Assembly: GCA_964019165.1 (NCBI GenBank)
Contig: OZ025273.1
Coordinates: forward strand, 549,501-613,500
Length of the DNA: 64,000 nt
Source of the DNA: Mastigias papua
Taxonomy: Eukaryota > Cnidaria > Scyphozoa > Rhizostomeae > Mastigiidae
Reading direction: 5' to 3'
The first letter of the stretch is position 1, and the number at the start of each line of letters is the position of its first letter. This document shows, one piece after another, positions 38,235 through 52,609 of this stretch. Made by a program: the position numbers and the translations under genes. The notes beneath the pieces were generated by a model, which had not been told where the DNA came from, made no database searches, and worked only from the letters and a program-made list of their open reading frames with translations.

Positions 38235-41200
38235 TTATGGACATGGAGTTGGTGGCCAGTGTGGGTCAATGCTCATTTCCATTATAATATGCTTGTATGG
38301 GTTCTTCTTTCTCTTTTTTCGTCTCAAATAGTTTAAGAATACGCGAACTTTTTCAGATCTGACAAAAAATGCCTCAATTATAAAAGACAGTACTGCATTG
38401 CAACCAGCCCAGAGCAAAAATGAAAGAATAAACTCTCTATCTTCAATCAAGACCAACTCAAACCAAGTATGCAAAACTCCAACAGGATACAAAACCAATA
38501 GAGTGGTAAATCCTGATAAGCTACATAGAGCAATAATAAATAGAGTATTTTTGTACATTCTCCCTCTATACGGCTTGCCAATTGAGAAAACAACCGCAAG
38601 AAAGATGTATTGGTAAGATGTGATATAAAACAACATTGTATTGTCATATGATAAAATCTGCGTCTTTCCATTCTTGTGTGGTGTATTTGCATGAAACCAG
38701 GATGTTGATTTGTAAAAGTCTTTTGTTTTAACAAAGAAGAATACAGTAATCTGGAATGCCAGTTGTGTCAAGATCTGCAGAATAAGTGAAGTCAATATAA
38801 CTGGATGAACAAGAGATCCTAAGGGTCTTCTAGGGACAATTCTGTGATATGGCCCAGTCCTGCTCATTGTGATGGCAAATGGCATAATGATGAACAAGTC
38901 GATGTAAAGATATTGTAAATCACCAAGATTTGAACTTACTGAATACAACATCAAGACACTCATATATTGTACCATACTGTACAAAGCCATGTATTTAAAC
39001 AAAGTGAAGGATGTAACAAGGGCACATCGTCCTTCTTTGATTATTTCAAGAACACAGCTTATATCTGGATGCTTTGATGTGAAAGGTGAAGCAACAGAGG
39101 CCTCTGCTTCAGACAGAGACACACCAGCATGGGCTACCTTAAGGGCACCACAGTCATTAGCACCATCTCCACACATACCTACTGTAAAACCAATTTCTTG
39201 GAGATCTTCTACAAGCTGTGCTTTTTGATCTGGGAGCATTCTTGCAAAAATGGTACCACAAACTAAGATTCGTCTGTATAAATCTGGCTTGTAAGTACGC
39301 ATCAATGCAAAAGATTTGCCATTTATAACAAAATGGTATCCTCTTGTGCGAAAATCAAACAAGTCTACAGGAGATTTGGAATATGGGTAGAAACTCATGG
39401 GAGATACCTCATTGAGGAATGAGTAACTAATTATAGGATCATCAGATCCATCAACTGTGCTTGCTGATACTTGTATCAGAGCTTCAGATGGTAAAATTAT
39501 CTTACTCTCCTTTCCAACACTGATTGCAGTTAATAAATTATCACCAGTGATCATCACAACACGTATGCTAGATTGCTTCAGTGCTTCTATTGTCGGCATA
39601 GTCTCTTTCTTTACCAAATTCTTAAGAACAAGAAATCCTTGAAAATGGAGTTCTTTCTCGAAATCACTTCTAACAGCCTGCTGAATGTGATGCCATTTTA
39701 CACTACTATCTAGAGACTTTGATGCAAGTGCAATAACCCTGAACCCTTCCTCTGCATATCTTTTAAGAACTAAATTAAAATCCTCTGGAATTGTTTCTTG
39801 TAGACATAGAGTGCAGATCATTTCTGGAGATCCCTTCACAAACACCTCCATATTCTGCTGTCCTAGTCTACGAACTATTGCACTGCTCCTTTGAAGCTCT
39901 GATGAGAAAGTGAATTGCTTTAGAATTGCTAATTCAATATCATCATCACTTGATTGTTTATTTTCAGGCTTTGGTCTGACCACTGCTGGAATTAATGACT
40001 CAAAACGTTGTGTTTCATCTAGAATACTTGCCTCATCAAGGTTCCAGCCAGTTGCACCAAACATTTTTAAATCAAGTGGATCACCAGTGATTTCACCATC
40101 AATAAATGTCAAAGAATGACATGTTGCCATACAATGAACTCCTTTACTTTCAACAAGATGGGAAATATCTCTTCTATATTCAGTGAATTTCCCAGAATCA
40201 ACAAAAATTACACCAAAATAATCAAGCCCATTCTCAGTCAGTGTTCCTGTCTTATCAAAGCAAAAAAGCTTTAATTTGCCACTGATATTTATCCTTGAAG
40301 GACTAGTACAAAATATCTGTGATTTCTTCAAACGCTGAAGTGCATAGATGGTACCAACAGTCATTGCTGCTGGTAAGGCAGGTGGAACTGCAATTGTAAT
40401 TACATCTAGTGCACGTAAAGTAATTTCTCCAACTCCTGCTCCTTGTTGCTTGAAAACATAGCAAGTATATACAAATCCAAATGATGCAAAGATTCCTAGA
40501 ACACCTACAAATTTCATGGCATCACTAAAAAATTGATAGCCAACAGGCTTTGGAAACAAAATAGACCTGATGAGATTTCCTTTTGTAGTATAATATCCAG
40601 TTCTGAAAACATATGCCAACACTCTTCCTTTGTCATAAAATCTAGTTTGCATCACTTTAGTACCACAGTACAAAAAGTGTCGTTTATGCTTTACAGGATC
40701 AATAATTTCATTCAGCTCAGGTTTGCTTGATGGAGGATGAGGCAATGGTGTTTTCATAATAGGTACACTTTCACCAGTAAGCATACTTTCATTAATGATT
40801 GCCATTCCGCTTAATAATATTGCATCACAGTGCATATCACATCCTTGAGGTGGAATTACAAGAATATCCCCTGGTACCACATTCTCTGACAAAATCACCT
40901 CCTCTTTGCCATCTGATCTTAACACTGTGACATCTTCTGACTTTGCTATCATGTTACGAAGTGTAACAAGGTGCTTCCGTGTTTGATAAATACTGATTGA
41001 AATTGACACAAGCGAGATCAAAATAATTGTACCTGAGTAATAATAATAGTCATCGAAAAACCACATGATGCAACTGAACAACTGAAAAACATAAAAAGGA
41101 TCTGCAGCTTCTTCAAAAAACAGCCTCCCGTATGATTTAACAAGAACGTCAATTTTATTTTCTGAGAATATCTTCAACTTCTCAAGCTCTTGTTCCTCAG

Positions 41201-41915
41201 ATAGTCCTTTAGACATATTATAAATGTCCCGAAATGATGCACACTTTTCGACATTAGTGATAATATCAAAACTGAGATTTCTTCTATTCCAGTAATACCT
41301 GTGGTGGTGGTATTCAAAGTACCGAAGTTGCCATAAGTCTGATGGGCTCGAAACCATGTCTGTTTTCATCAATAACGGAGTTGTGTCACTACAGTCCCAG
41401 TCCGTAGAAAATGGCTCCCTGTCTTCGTCACATTCCTCAAGATAATCAATTGAATCGCAATTCATTCTACAATCAGTATGTTGTATTTCAATTAATTCAA
41501 CTTGCCCATACTGATCCTCTACCAATACATTTGATGCACCTTCTAGATTTTCAGAGCCACAAACAGAAAGAGTTAATTTGCTCCTCCATTTGGGTTTCCA
41601 ATAAGTAAATATGTATACAAGACCAATAGAAATTGCAACTAGAAAATAAAATAACACTTGCTTTAGTTTGTTTTGTCTTAATCCTTTATAGTTAGCAACT
41701 ATGATATTGCCTTCCTTCAAATAACCATGCCATGATTGTAGTGGCCTACCAGCAGTAGAACCTTTTGTTTGACAACGTGAGTAAGTGACATCGGTTGTAT
41801 CTCCCTCCATCTTGTTCTTCCAGCGCTTTTTAAGGTTTCCTGGGTGCTTACCCATAAACCTGTCTACTCTACCTTTGAGAGACAGAGAACCATGGACCAT
41901 TCCACGCGATTCCAC
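38235..41915 (-). CDS. ATP13A3: P5B-type transport ATPase (ATP13A2/3-like), single exon
   Basis: One uninterrupted 1226-residue frame, the same length as human ATP13A3. It shows the P-type ATPase set: TGES actuator loop near residue 380, the P5B signature 'PPALP' in the membrane region near 511, the phosphorylated aspartate D554 in 'DKTGTLTE', 'MITGDNLLTA', and the hinge 'GDGANDCGALKVAHAGVSLS' near 916. A P5B-type N-terminal hydrophobic segment (about 87-106) precedes the core, and six further spans lie near the C-terminus. P5B pumps export polyamines from late endosomes and lysosomes; PPALP separates it from P5A (PPELP). Met36 is a possible alternative start. The absence of introns is striking, because vertebrate ATP13A genes have about 30. 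The paralogue (A2, A3 or A4) cannot be fixed without a tree. Confidence 0.93.
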   Translation of the reverse strand: MESRGMVHGSLSLKGRVDRFMGKHPGNLKKRWKNKMEGDTTDVTYSRCQTKGSTAGRPLQSWHGYLKEGNIIVANYKGLRQNKLKQVLFYFLVAISIGLVYIFTYWKPKWRSKLTLSVCGSENLEGASNVLVEDQYGQVELIEIQHTDCRMNCDSIDYLEECDEDREPFSTDWDCSDTTPLLMKTDMVSSPSDLWQLRYFEYHHHRYYWNRRNLSFDIITNVEKCASFRDIYNMSKGLSEEQELEKLKIFSENKIDVLVKSYGRLFFEEAADPFYVFQLFSCIMWFFDDYYYYSGTIILISLVSISISIYQTRKHLVTLRNMIAKSEDVTVLRSDGKEEVILSENVVPGDILVIPPQGCDMHCDAILLSGMAIINESMLTGESVPIMKTPLPHPPSSKPELNEIIDPVKHKRHFLYCGTKVMQTRFYDKGRVLAYVFRTGYYTTKGNLIRSILFPKPVGYQFFSDAMKFVGVLGIFASFGFVYTCYVFKQQGAGVGEITLRALDVITIAVPPALPAAMTVGTIYALQRLKKSQIFCTSPSRINISGKLKLFCFDKTGTLTENGLDYFGVIFVDSGKFTEYRRDISHLVESKGVHCMATCHSLTFIDGEITGDPLDLKMFGATGWNLDEASILDETQRFESLIPAVVRPKPENKQSSDDDIELAILKQFTFSSELQRSSAIVRRLGQQNMEVFVKGSPEMICTLCLQETIPEDFNLVLKRYAEEGFRVIALASKSLDSSVKWHHIQQAVRSDFEKELHFQGFLVLKNLVKKETMPTIEALKQSSIRVVMITGDNLLTAISVGKESKIILPSEALIQVSASTVDGSDDPIISYSFLNEVSPMSFYPYSKSPVDLFDFRTRGYHFVINGKSFALMRTYKPDLYRRILVCGTIFARMLPDQKAQLVEDLQEIGFTVGMCGDGANDCGALKVAHAGVSLSEAEASVASPFTSKHPDISCVLEIIKEGRCALVTSFTLFKYMALYSMVQYMSVLMLYSVSSNLGDLQYLYIDLFIIMPFAITMSRTGPYHRIVPRRPLGSLVHPVILTSLILQILTQLAFQITVFFFVKTKDFYKSTSWFHANTPHKNGKTQILSYDNTMLFYITSYQYIFLAVVFSIGKPYRGRMYKNTLFIIALCSLSGFTTLLVLYPVGVLHTWFELVLIEDREFILSFLLWAGCNAVLSFIIEAFFVRSEKVRVFLNYLRRKKRKKNPYKHIIMEMSIDPHWPPTPCP

Positions 41916-42056
41916 ATCAATACCTTGCTCTACGTTTTGATTCTATCTTTATTGACTGTCATATAAACCGGACCATGTTCGGCGACCCACGGGAGTCTCT
42001 CCTATTCAGTGTAGAAATGCATACTCAAAGTGGATGCTTTTTGAGTGTGCGGTTTA

Positions 42057-43375
42057 GGGCAACTGTAAAATGCAGGTCACCAGGTCATGTAAAATGCAGG
42101 TCATGCCACAAAACAGGAAGTTACTCGGAACTGTTAAAGTGGCTAAGGCTGTGAGAACGGCTTGCAGCCGTCTGCTGTATTTTTCATTTTTCATTTGTAC
42201 CCAGTTTGCAGGCAATAGCTGATTGTCAAGAGAGGGAATAGAAAATGGGAAAAATAATGTAAATCGGGATTTGAACAAATGAAGAGGGGAAATAATGCCG
42301 ATGAGACTTTGAGAGGCACAAGTACGCATATAAGCATCGATCATTGGGGATTACACGATTGTTTTCATAGGGAACAGGTTTATAAGAAACCTAGTACTAG
42401 ACACACTAAAATTTAAGAAGCATTTGTAACTACAAGGAAAGAGTTAAGAAACGGTAGAACTTTATGTGCTTTCTTTCAAAGTTTCGGAAGCCTAATCTCC
42501 CCTTTTCTCTACGGATTTAAAAAAGTTTCCACTACAGTATCTTTATGTCCTTAACCTCAATACAAAAAACTGTTTTCCGTTCTGCTTTCGTTGTCACTGA
42601 CTTTTTCTATTGACTTATGGAACTTTTAAGAAACTTTTAGAACAAAGACTGTGAACAAAAGTTAGGAAACCTTTACTACTAGGCCTTGAGCCAGGTTTCT
42701 CATAAAAAAGAAAAGTGTATGGCGTACGACGCAGGGGGAGTTGAGGTTGTAGCCTAGATCACTAGTTTTAAACATTAAACATATGCTTTGTAGAAACAAA
42801 TGGTGAAAGGTTGTATTCATATTGATTAGAAATATTTTATTTGGAAGTGCATTATTCGACTGTTTTTGATACAAGTATTCCAAGACATCATGGACAGGAC
42901 GAAAGTAATTTCGGAGACGGTTAGTGAAAGTGCTATAAGTTTTACCCTTCACCAATGTTTTCTGGCGAATTTTTCAAGTCTAGGGATGAGTGAAATGCCT
43001 ATAAAGACAATGCGTCTCAAACATGATGCAAATTGCATTCGATTTCATAATGCGCTGTATGACGACACGACGGTCAGAGTTCAACACACCTGATTTTCAT
43101 TGCCATAAAATATGAAGTGAGACGGCTCCTAGAAAAGTGATGTAAAACATTACGTGCCCAACCAGTTACAGAGCAACTACACGGCAATATGATAATTGCA
43201 TATTGATATGAACGCGCATCATCTCTGCCTGACAAGTTATCGATGTGTCATCTCAAAATATTTTCAGATTCATTGACGGCCTCTAGCCTCGCTTCCTTAT
43301 GGGATAGATTGAACCGCATGGCCTTCTCATAAAAATGCAAGCGGCTGCCAGCGTGACCTGCATTTTACATTTGCC
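42057..43375. mobile_element. Mutator-like non-autonomous element with a 10-bp target duplication
   Basis: Ends GGGCAACTGTAAAATGCAGG and (inverted) GGCAAATGTAAAATGCAGG match over ~24 bp. Perfect direct repeats GTGCGGTTTA flank it (42047-42056, 43376-43385). A second TGTAAAATGCAGGTCA copy lies just inside the left end. Duplications of 9-11 bp are typical of the Mutator superfamily. No transposase is recognised; small frames inside match nothing known to me. It sits 130 bp upstream of the ATP13A start codon. Confidence 0.75.
42383..42710. mobile_element. MITE nested in the Mutator-like element
   Basis: Left end TATAAGAAACC and right end (inverted) TATGAGAAACCTGG, with internal 'CCTAGTACTAG' and 'CCTAGTAGTAAAGGTTTC' blocks. 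This is the same family as 11562-11982. Borders are approximate. Confidence 0.45.
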
Positions 43376-43723
43376 GTGCGGTTTACACTGTTAGTTTACT
43401 CCCAACATTTCTGAGCATTACTCTGACGGGGTAGATTTTCCACCTGATTTGGGTAATATGTTCTTCAATAATTTGAAAGCTTTTAATATAATATTTATAA
43501 TATAACTACTACTGTAATACAGGCTGGAAGCCTGTTACAGATCAAACTCAAAACCTAATGTTGTTGCTACTATGCCATGCTCCAGAAAAACATGTAATAG
43601 ATTAAAGAAATTAATTTTTAATTAAAAATTTGATTTGGATTTAATGGAGGACCGCTTACAAAATAAGTTATATTGAAGGGCGATCCTTCTAACAGAATTC
43701 AAATGAATTGAAATAAAAACGAA

Positions 43724-45381
43724 ATGTTTAAAGTAAAACTGCAGCCTTTCGTAGCAATGTTTGGCTTCTTATTTTCCCTGTCTCTGGAATTGATCGTCGT
43801 TACGAAGGAGCGCCTCTTCCGAGAAGTTTTGTGGCCTCGTCATGCCAACGGAATCAAAATGGCAGTCGATTTGATAAACATAGCAACACATGGAGAAATT
43901 GGAGCCATCGCATCCCTTGCAAATGAACTCTTACTAGCAATATCAGAAGACCCTGATTTCATGAATCAGCGAGATGGGCTGGGAAAATCAGCTCTAGATA
44001 TTACGGTAATGTTAGACAAACCACAACTTGTCCAAGAGTTAATTGCCAACGGAGCCGATGTCAAAACAAGCCCTTCAAATGGTTAGTTTGTCCCCTAGCA
44101 TTGCTCACCTAGATCATGTCATGCTGTTACATATGGAAGACCAAAACTAAGGGATTTTATCAGGTGTATTTACTGGAAGCTTGTTCACCCTTCAATACGC
44201 TCCAAGATTGCACATTTTTTGTGCGTTCTTCTACCGCATATTTTTACTTTTTTAAGGTTATTCAGCATTGCATCATGCTGCAACTTGGGGAAGGTTGGAG
44301 TGTGCAAAGATATTGGTGGAAGCTGGAGCTGTTATACAACAGAAAACTGTATATGGTGAAATAGCGAGGGACTGTGCTGCTAGGTACAATCAGATGGATT
44401 GTGTCGACTACCTCGACAGATCAGGTAAATTAGTCTTTTATCATTAGGTCAGCCTCACATCTATTCATCTTTGAAGAACTTGCCCTCTCACTGGATTTGA
44501 GCTACGTCCCACTCATAAACCTAGTTTTCAAGTTATCAAATGTCACAAAATGTGCTGATTTCTACAGTTATGAATATAACTTTTAAGCTACATAATCTTT
44601 CTCCTCGTAACTTTCAGGTTATTGTGACTGTGATCTTTTCGTAAATTGAATTCTTGATTGCTTCCTTCGTAGAGTGATCATATCGTGTTTGTTTGTAAAA
44701 TAGAATTTCTCACAGGAATATTTTTGATAACTTTATCATCCATCAGTTTGTGTAGAATGCATTTTTTAATGACTTTTAGAAGCAAGGATGTCATTGAGTG
44801 CCTTGGTACAGTCATTTAAAGATACAATTGCTGATCCAGAAAGGCATATGGGAAAATTAAGCAAAGATGATAGAGTAGGCAGAAGATAAATATTCATTTG
44901 TAGAAAAATTTAACTAATTCTAGTTAAGTGATCTTTTGGCACCTCATAACTGTGTTGATTATGTATAAGATGTATGCTAATGTATCTGTCATAGCAGCTG
45001 GGTTTATAAAATCTTTATGTTTAGAATCCAGTGTTTTGTCAAATAAGCTCTCATTTTCCATTACTGGAATTAACAGAAATGTTTTCTTTGTCATGGGATA
45101 CAAACTCTTTCTAGTAACCAAAGTTAGCAGGTAGATTCTATTGCAATGAATACCCCCACTCCCCACACCCCACATTATAATGCAATATAGTCTTCTGTTA
45201 TAATGCAGTTTGTTTTTACTTTATGTGCTTCTAGATCACTGGAAACAAAGCTTGTGATGAGAAAAGTAATTGGATGGAAAGTAACAAAGAGACTGCAACA
45301 CTTGATGAAATTAATGCAGCTACTAATGAACTTACTAATATACTGAACCCCATTTTCTCTAAGTTACAAGACTGTAGTTAA
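43724..45381 (+). CDS. ANKRD45: Ankyrin repeat domain protein 45, four exons
   Basis: Exons 43724-44081, 44257-44424, 44780-44874 and 45235-45381 join in phase to 255 residues; human ANKRD45 has about 266. Two or three ankyrin repeats are visible: 'DGLGKSALDITVMLDKPQLV' with 'LIANGADV', and 'GYSALHHAATWGRLECAKIL' with 'LVEAGAV'. The downstream pattern 'RDCAARYNQMDCVDYLD' is diagnostic of ANKRD45, where the family has 'VAARYS.TECVEFLD'. The C-terminal helix also aligns: 'KLSKDDR', 'EKSNWMESNKE', 'LTNILNPIFSKLQD'. ANKRD45 is reported in cilia and dividing cells. The first 45 residues look membrane-like and unlike the family, so Met46 ('MAVDLINIATHG') may be the true start. The next gene, KLHL20, converges on it. 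Confidence 0.88.
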
Positions 45382-46614
45382 TGAAATGTGCAAATTTTAG
45401 GGTTAATGCTTTCTATTTCAAATGTACATCATTTTTCCTAAACTAGTAAGAGAGAGTTCATGGAAAAGATTTAATCAGATGAGGTATAGAGCTTTTTAGC
45501 ATCAACACAAATATTTTAGTTCCTATTTATACTTTATATTTCTGGAGGTTTGTTTTATTTTCAGAATTTCTTTGCATTTAAATATTGCACTTTAAATTTC
45601 ACCTGAGGTAGTCATATTTTCCCCATAATATGTTGACTATCAATTCTTAGCCTGAAAACTATTGTGTGTTTGCACCTCTGGTCCTCTGTTCATTGAGCAG
45701 AATTATGCAAGTCTCATAAGCCCCACAAGCCCCATAGTATACTTTCAAAGCATCTTCTTAACAGAAATTATTTTTCAGAACAAAAATGGAATTTCTAAGA
45801 ATGCCAGAAGAATAAGAAATGGAAGAATTTCCACAAGTATTTTTTGTAAGATGATAGCTTATCCATGAAGCTCAGAGCAAAGACATGCAAAATTCTCTTA
45901 AGCACAATATAACTCCCTGTAATTAATTTTATTCCAGATTTTGATAATGCCTTCACTAAATAGTCTACACCAGTTAATCATCCTCTGAAAAAATATAAAT
46001 ATTAATAAAGAAAATTGGCTATAGATAATAAAACACTCTAGTAAACAAGAAATGGAGCCTACAAAAATCAACTTAACTACAAAATATGTGCTAAAATTAT
46101 AATGAAAACACAATTTCCATGTTTTGTCAATGTTAAACAACTTCTGAACAAATAAAATTATTTACTGCACAAGAGAAACCATGTATTTTTATCATTGGAA
46201 TAAGTTCTTTTCATCTTCAGTCCACTACTAGTCTCATAATCATCATCTTAAATCATGTTAATATAACTAATTGTCAGTTGTAGAGGTGTAGCATGTGGCT
46301 ACACTTAGGTTCAGATTTAGGGTTAGGCACAGAGTTAGGCTACTAACAATAAATTCATGCAAAATCATGCCTTTGCCCCTACTTCTAGAAAAAACAATGA
46401 AAAATATGAACTTGAAAAAGGAAAGGAGAAACAATGTACATGCATGATTTTAATTTGTAAATATTGTGTCTCTCTTCGCACTAACTATCAGTATGAACAG
46501 AAAAACCAACTGATGGTCCACGATTATAGACAAGGATCATCAGCTTTCTCTATCTTCATTTCCTTTATCTTCAAAACATAACATTCTGCAATGCCCCATG
46601 TTTGCTTGCACTGG
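45382..46614. other. Intergenic space between convergent ANKRD45 and KLHL20
   Basis: The two 3' untranslated regions must lie here. I see no repeat, RNA gene or additional exon. Confidence 0.5.
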
Positions 46615-50221
<3,607 letters not shown>

Positions 50222-50940
50222 TTTCTACTGTCCTATATATCTTGAAATTCAACATTCGCCAGTATTTGCATTCACATGAATTCACAGCTGGTTTCCAACA
50301 ATTTACTTGTACGAAATCTGAAGTGTGTCATATGCCATAAGTCTTCTTCTTAATCTTGAATGCTGCAATGGCTACGCGAGGGATATCCGTAAATGATTCC
50401 GAGTAGTCCTTCCCATGACTTCAGGTGCTATTGCATATTTCTTTCTATTTATTCCCTCTAAATGTAGTCAACATCAGGGTCTTCCATCAAGCAACTTTTG
50501 CGAGCTGCCATTTGTTTTTATATGAGAAATAAAGTGGTCTGGGATCTAGTGTACTTACATTGCAAGTGAACAACAGAAAAACTACTAGACCGGGCTCTAA
50601 CTGAGTTAGGTGCCACCAGGAGAGGTAGAAATTCTCATGTAGGTTTTCTGGACCAGTTTTTTATGAGAAATCCGAATTTCTTGGGTAAACAGGTGAATTC
50701 CCGAGAAACTCTGAGAACGGGGGTAACGTATGTCTAGATTTTGCAAAAATCACATTGTAATTAGTAGAAATGCCAGGATTGGGTGACGAGTCGTTTAGGG
50801 CAAATTGAAATCTCCAAACTCACTTGAAACATGTATATTCTCAAAAGAAATGGACAAGAAGCAATTACCTATGCCTTATTGGTATGTCGTGACGTCATGA
50901 TAGGGGGTAATAGTAGAAAACCTACATGAATCATACTTAA

Positions 50941-51624
50941 TCTTCATTGATATTGTCATTACCATCCTCTGAATATTCTTCATATTCTAGATCAACAAAC
51001 AGTTTCTTGATGTCAGCAGGGATCACCCTTCCTAGCAATTTCGGCTCTAACTCCCCAGTCCATCCATTATTAACAGGCTCACCCAGTAGATTTTCAGGTT
51101 CCAAGGATGATCGCCATTGATGTGCAATGAAGTTCGCACGCAGGGAATGCAAATGTAATGCTTTTCTGCACAGTGGTAATAAATAAATATCGCAAATCTT
51201 CATTTTGCTTTTCGAGCTTTGCATTGAAAATTGCATATCTTGCTTTATTGATATTCTGTCCCTTTATCCCGTACAAATCTGAGGCGTACTCCTTCAGCGC
51301 TATGCTCAAATCATCGTCCAAAGTTGGAGTTCTTCCCAAGTTGCAGAAGGTTGCTACAATTCCCAGCAAACGTGCTTGCCTTTGCGAAAGAATGGTGAGT
51401 TGTTAGTCACAACCAGTAAAAGCATGGAATCCAATAGGTGGCTGCTTTTGTTGTGATGTTAAGTCAATGTCACTCTTCTTGAAAGCCTTTCCATTTCTAC
51501 CTTTATTGGAATCAAGTGTGACTCTGTCAGAGTCATGGACGAAATGGGATAATGCAATCACAGTGATATAAATGTCCCCAGAATGAGAGCGAATTATGGC
51601 AACTCCTTCTTCATTTCTTGCCAA
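50941..51624 (-). pseudogene. Transposon-associated protein fragment, frameshifted
   Basis: Minus-strand pieces in order are 'IRSHSGDIYITVIALSHF', 'IGFHAFTGCD' (51403-51624), then 'LKEYASDLYGIKGQNINKAR' and 'LHLHSLRANFIAHQWRS' in shifted frames, ending 'NDNINED' at 50941. The pattern SxSGDxDI...GFHAFTG...YxxxLYG...LxxHxxRANyxAxxWR recurs in repetitive uncharacterised proteins of invertebrate genomes, from memory. At least two frameshifts make it non-functional. The biochemical role is unknown to me. Confidence 0.6.
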
Positions 51625-51655
51625 TGCATGGTTTGCATGTAGAATTATTGTTGTG

Positions 51656-51904
51656 TCCGTTGAAGCTTAGCCAATCTGCCCTTAGTGTAAGACCATTTCT
51701 TCAACATAAGTCTGAAAGGCAACCAAAAACATTATTGGAAACGCTAGATGGGTTGAGGCATACGGGGGATTTGTGTGATGTAACAATTGTTGTTGGATCT
51801 AGAAGAATAAATGCACATAAGGTTGTTTTATCAGCTTGCAGTCCTTATTTTAAGGCTATGTTTACTGGTGAGATGACTGAAAGCAGACAGCAAGAAGTAA
51901 ATAT
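51656..51904 (+). pseudogene. Captured KLHL20 exon 1 fragment (BTB N-terminal half), inverted
   Basis: I compared it base by base with the reverse complement of 49905-50153. It has 249 positions, no indels and one substitution (His to Gln at KLHL20 residue 45). It codes in frame for '[14 protein letters not shown]...QQEVNI' and then runs into the transposon's own end, giving GED and a stop. There is no start codon of its own in a good context and no downstream exons. It lies head to head with the parent gene, 1.4 kb upstream of its ATG. Confidence 0.9.
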
Positions 51905-52234
51905 CGGTGAAGATTAAGTATGATTCATGTAGGTTTTCTATTATTACCCCCTGATCATAACGTCACGATATACCAATAAGGCATAGGTAATTGTAAACGA
52001 CTCGTTACCCAATCCTGGCACTTATACTACTTACAACGTGATTTTTGCAAAATCTAGACATACGTTACCCCCGTTCTCAGAGTTTCTCGGGAATTCATCT
52101 GTTTACCCAAGAAATTCGGATTTCTCGTAAAAAAAAACTGGTCCAGAAAACCTACATGAGAATGTCTACCTCACCTGTTAGGACCTAACTCAGTTAGAAC
52201 CCGGTCTAAAAGATTCTACTATTCTGTAATATAT

Positions 52235-52560
52235 TTTGATTTTGAACCTAATACCATTCTTAAATCATTCTTAAATTCTAACGAGTTTGAGCATTAATGC
52301 TCGTATAGACTATATTCTTATTTAAAGAAAAATGTCGCAACTGACACTCCCAGAAGAATTCAATTCTTCAGGCTGAGTCCGTTCGTAGTATGATGATTCC
52401 CAGACCGAACGAAAAAATGAAGCTCACACTTCTAGAAAGAAAACTCAAATAAACAATTTATCTAACCTCAATGAAGCTTGAGCCTTGCTATATTCTTAAG
52501 TTGTTTCTGAAAATTCAGCGATTTTGAGCGATTTTGAGCCTTGACGTGAAAACAGTTCAA
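52235..52560. repeat. Dispersed repeat, copy 2 (non-coding)
   Basis: Counterpart of 35090-35395, with the same ordered blocks ('TTTGAGCATTAATGCTCGTA', 'GAAAACTCAAATAAACA', 'TCTTAAG...TTTTGAGC'). It lies between the TIR transposon and a LINE fragment. Confidence 0.4.
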
Positions 52561-52609
52561 TGTAATCAAATATAGGGTGCCGATGAGATCTAGGGCGTAA
52601 ACAACTACA

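Larger units (their letters stand above)
50588..52206. mobile_element. TIR transposon carrying a KLHL20 exon fragment
   Basis: The left arm (50588 to about 50948) and right arm (about 51905-52206) are inverted copies, roughly 290-360 bp long, with blocks such as ACGTATGTCTAGATTTTGCA shared exactly. Outer ends are GACCGGGyTCTAAC, flanked by TA on both sides, which may be the target duplication. The left arm has ~65 bp that the right lacks. Between the arms lie broken pieces of an element protein on the minus strand and a KLHL20 fragment on the plus strand. The superfamily is not identified; TA would fit Tc1/mariner-like insertion, but the arms are far longer than usual. Confidence 0.8.
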
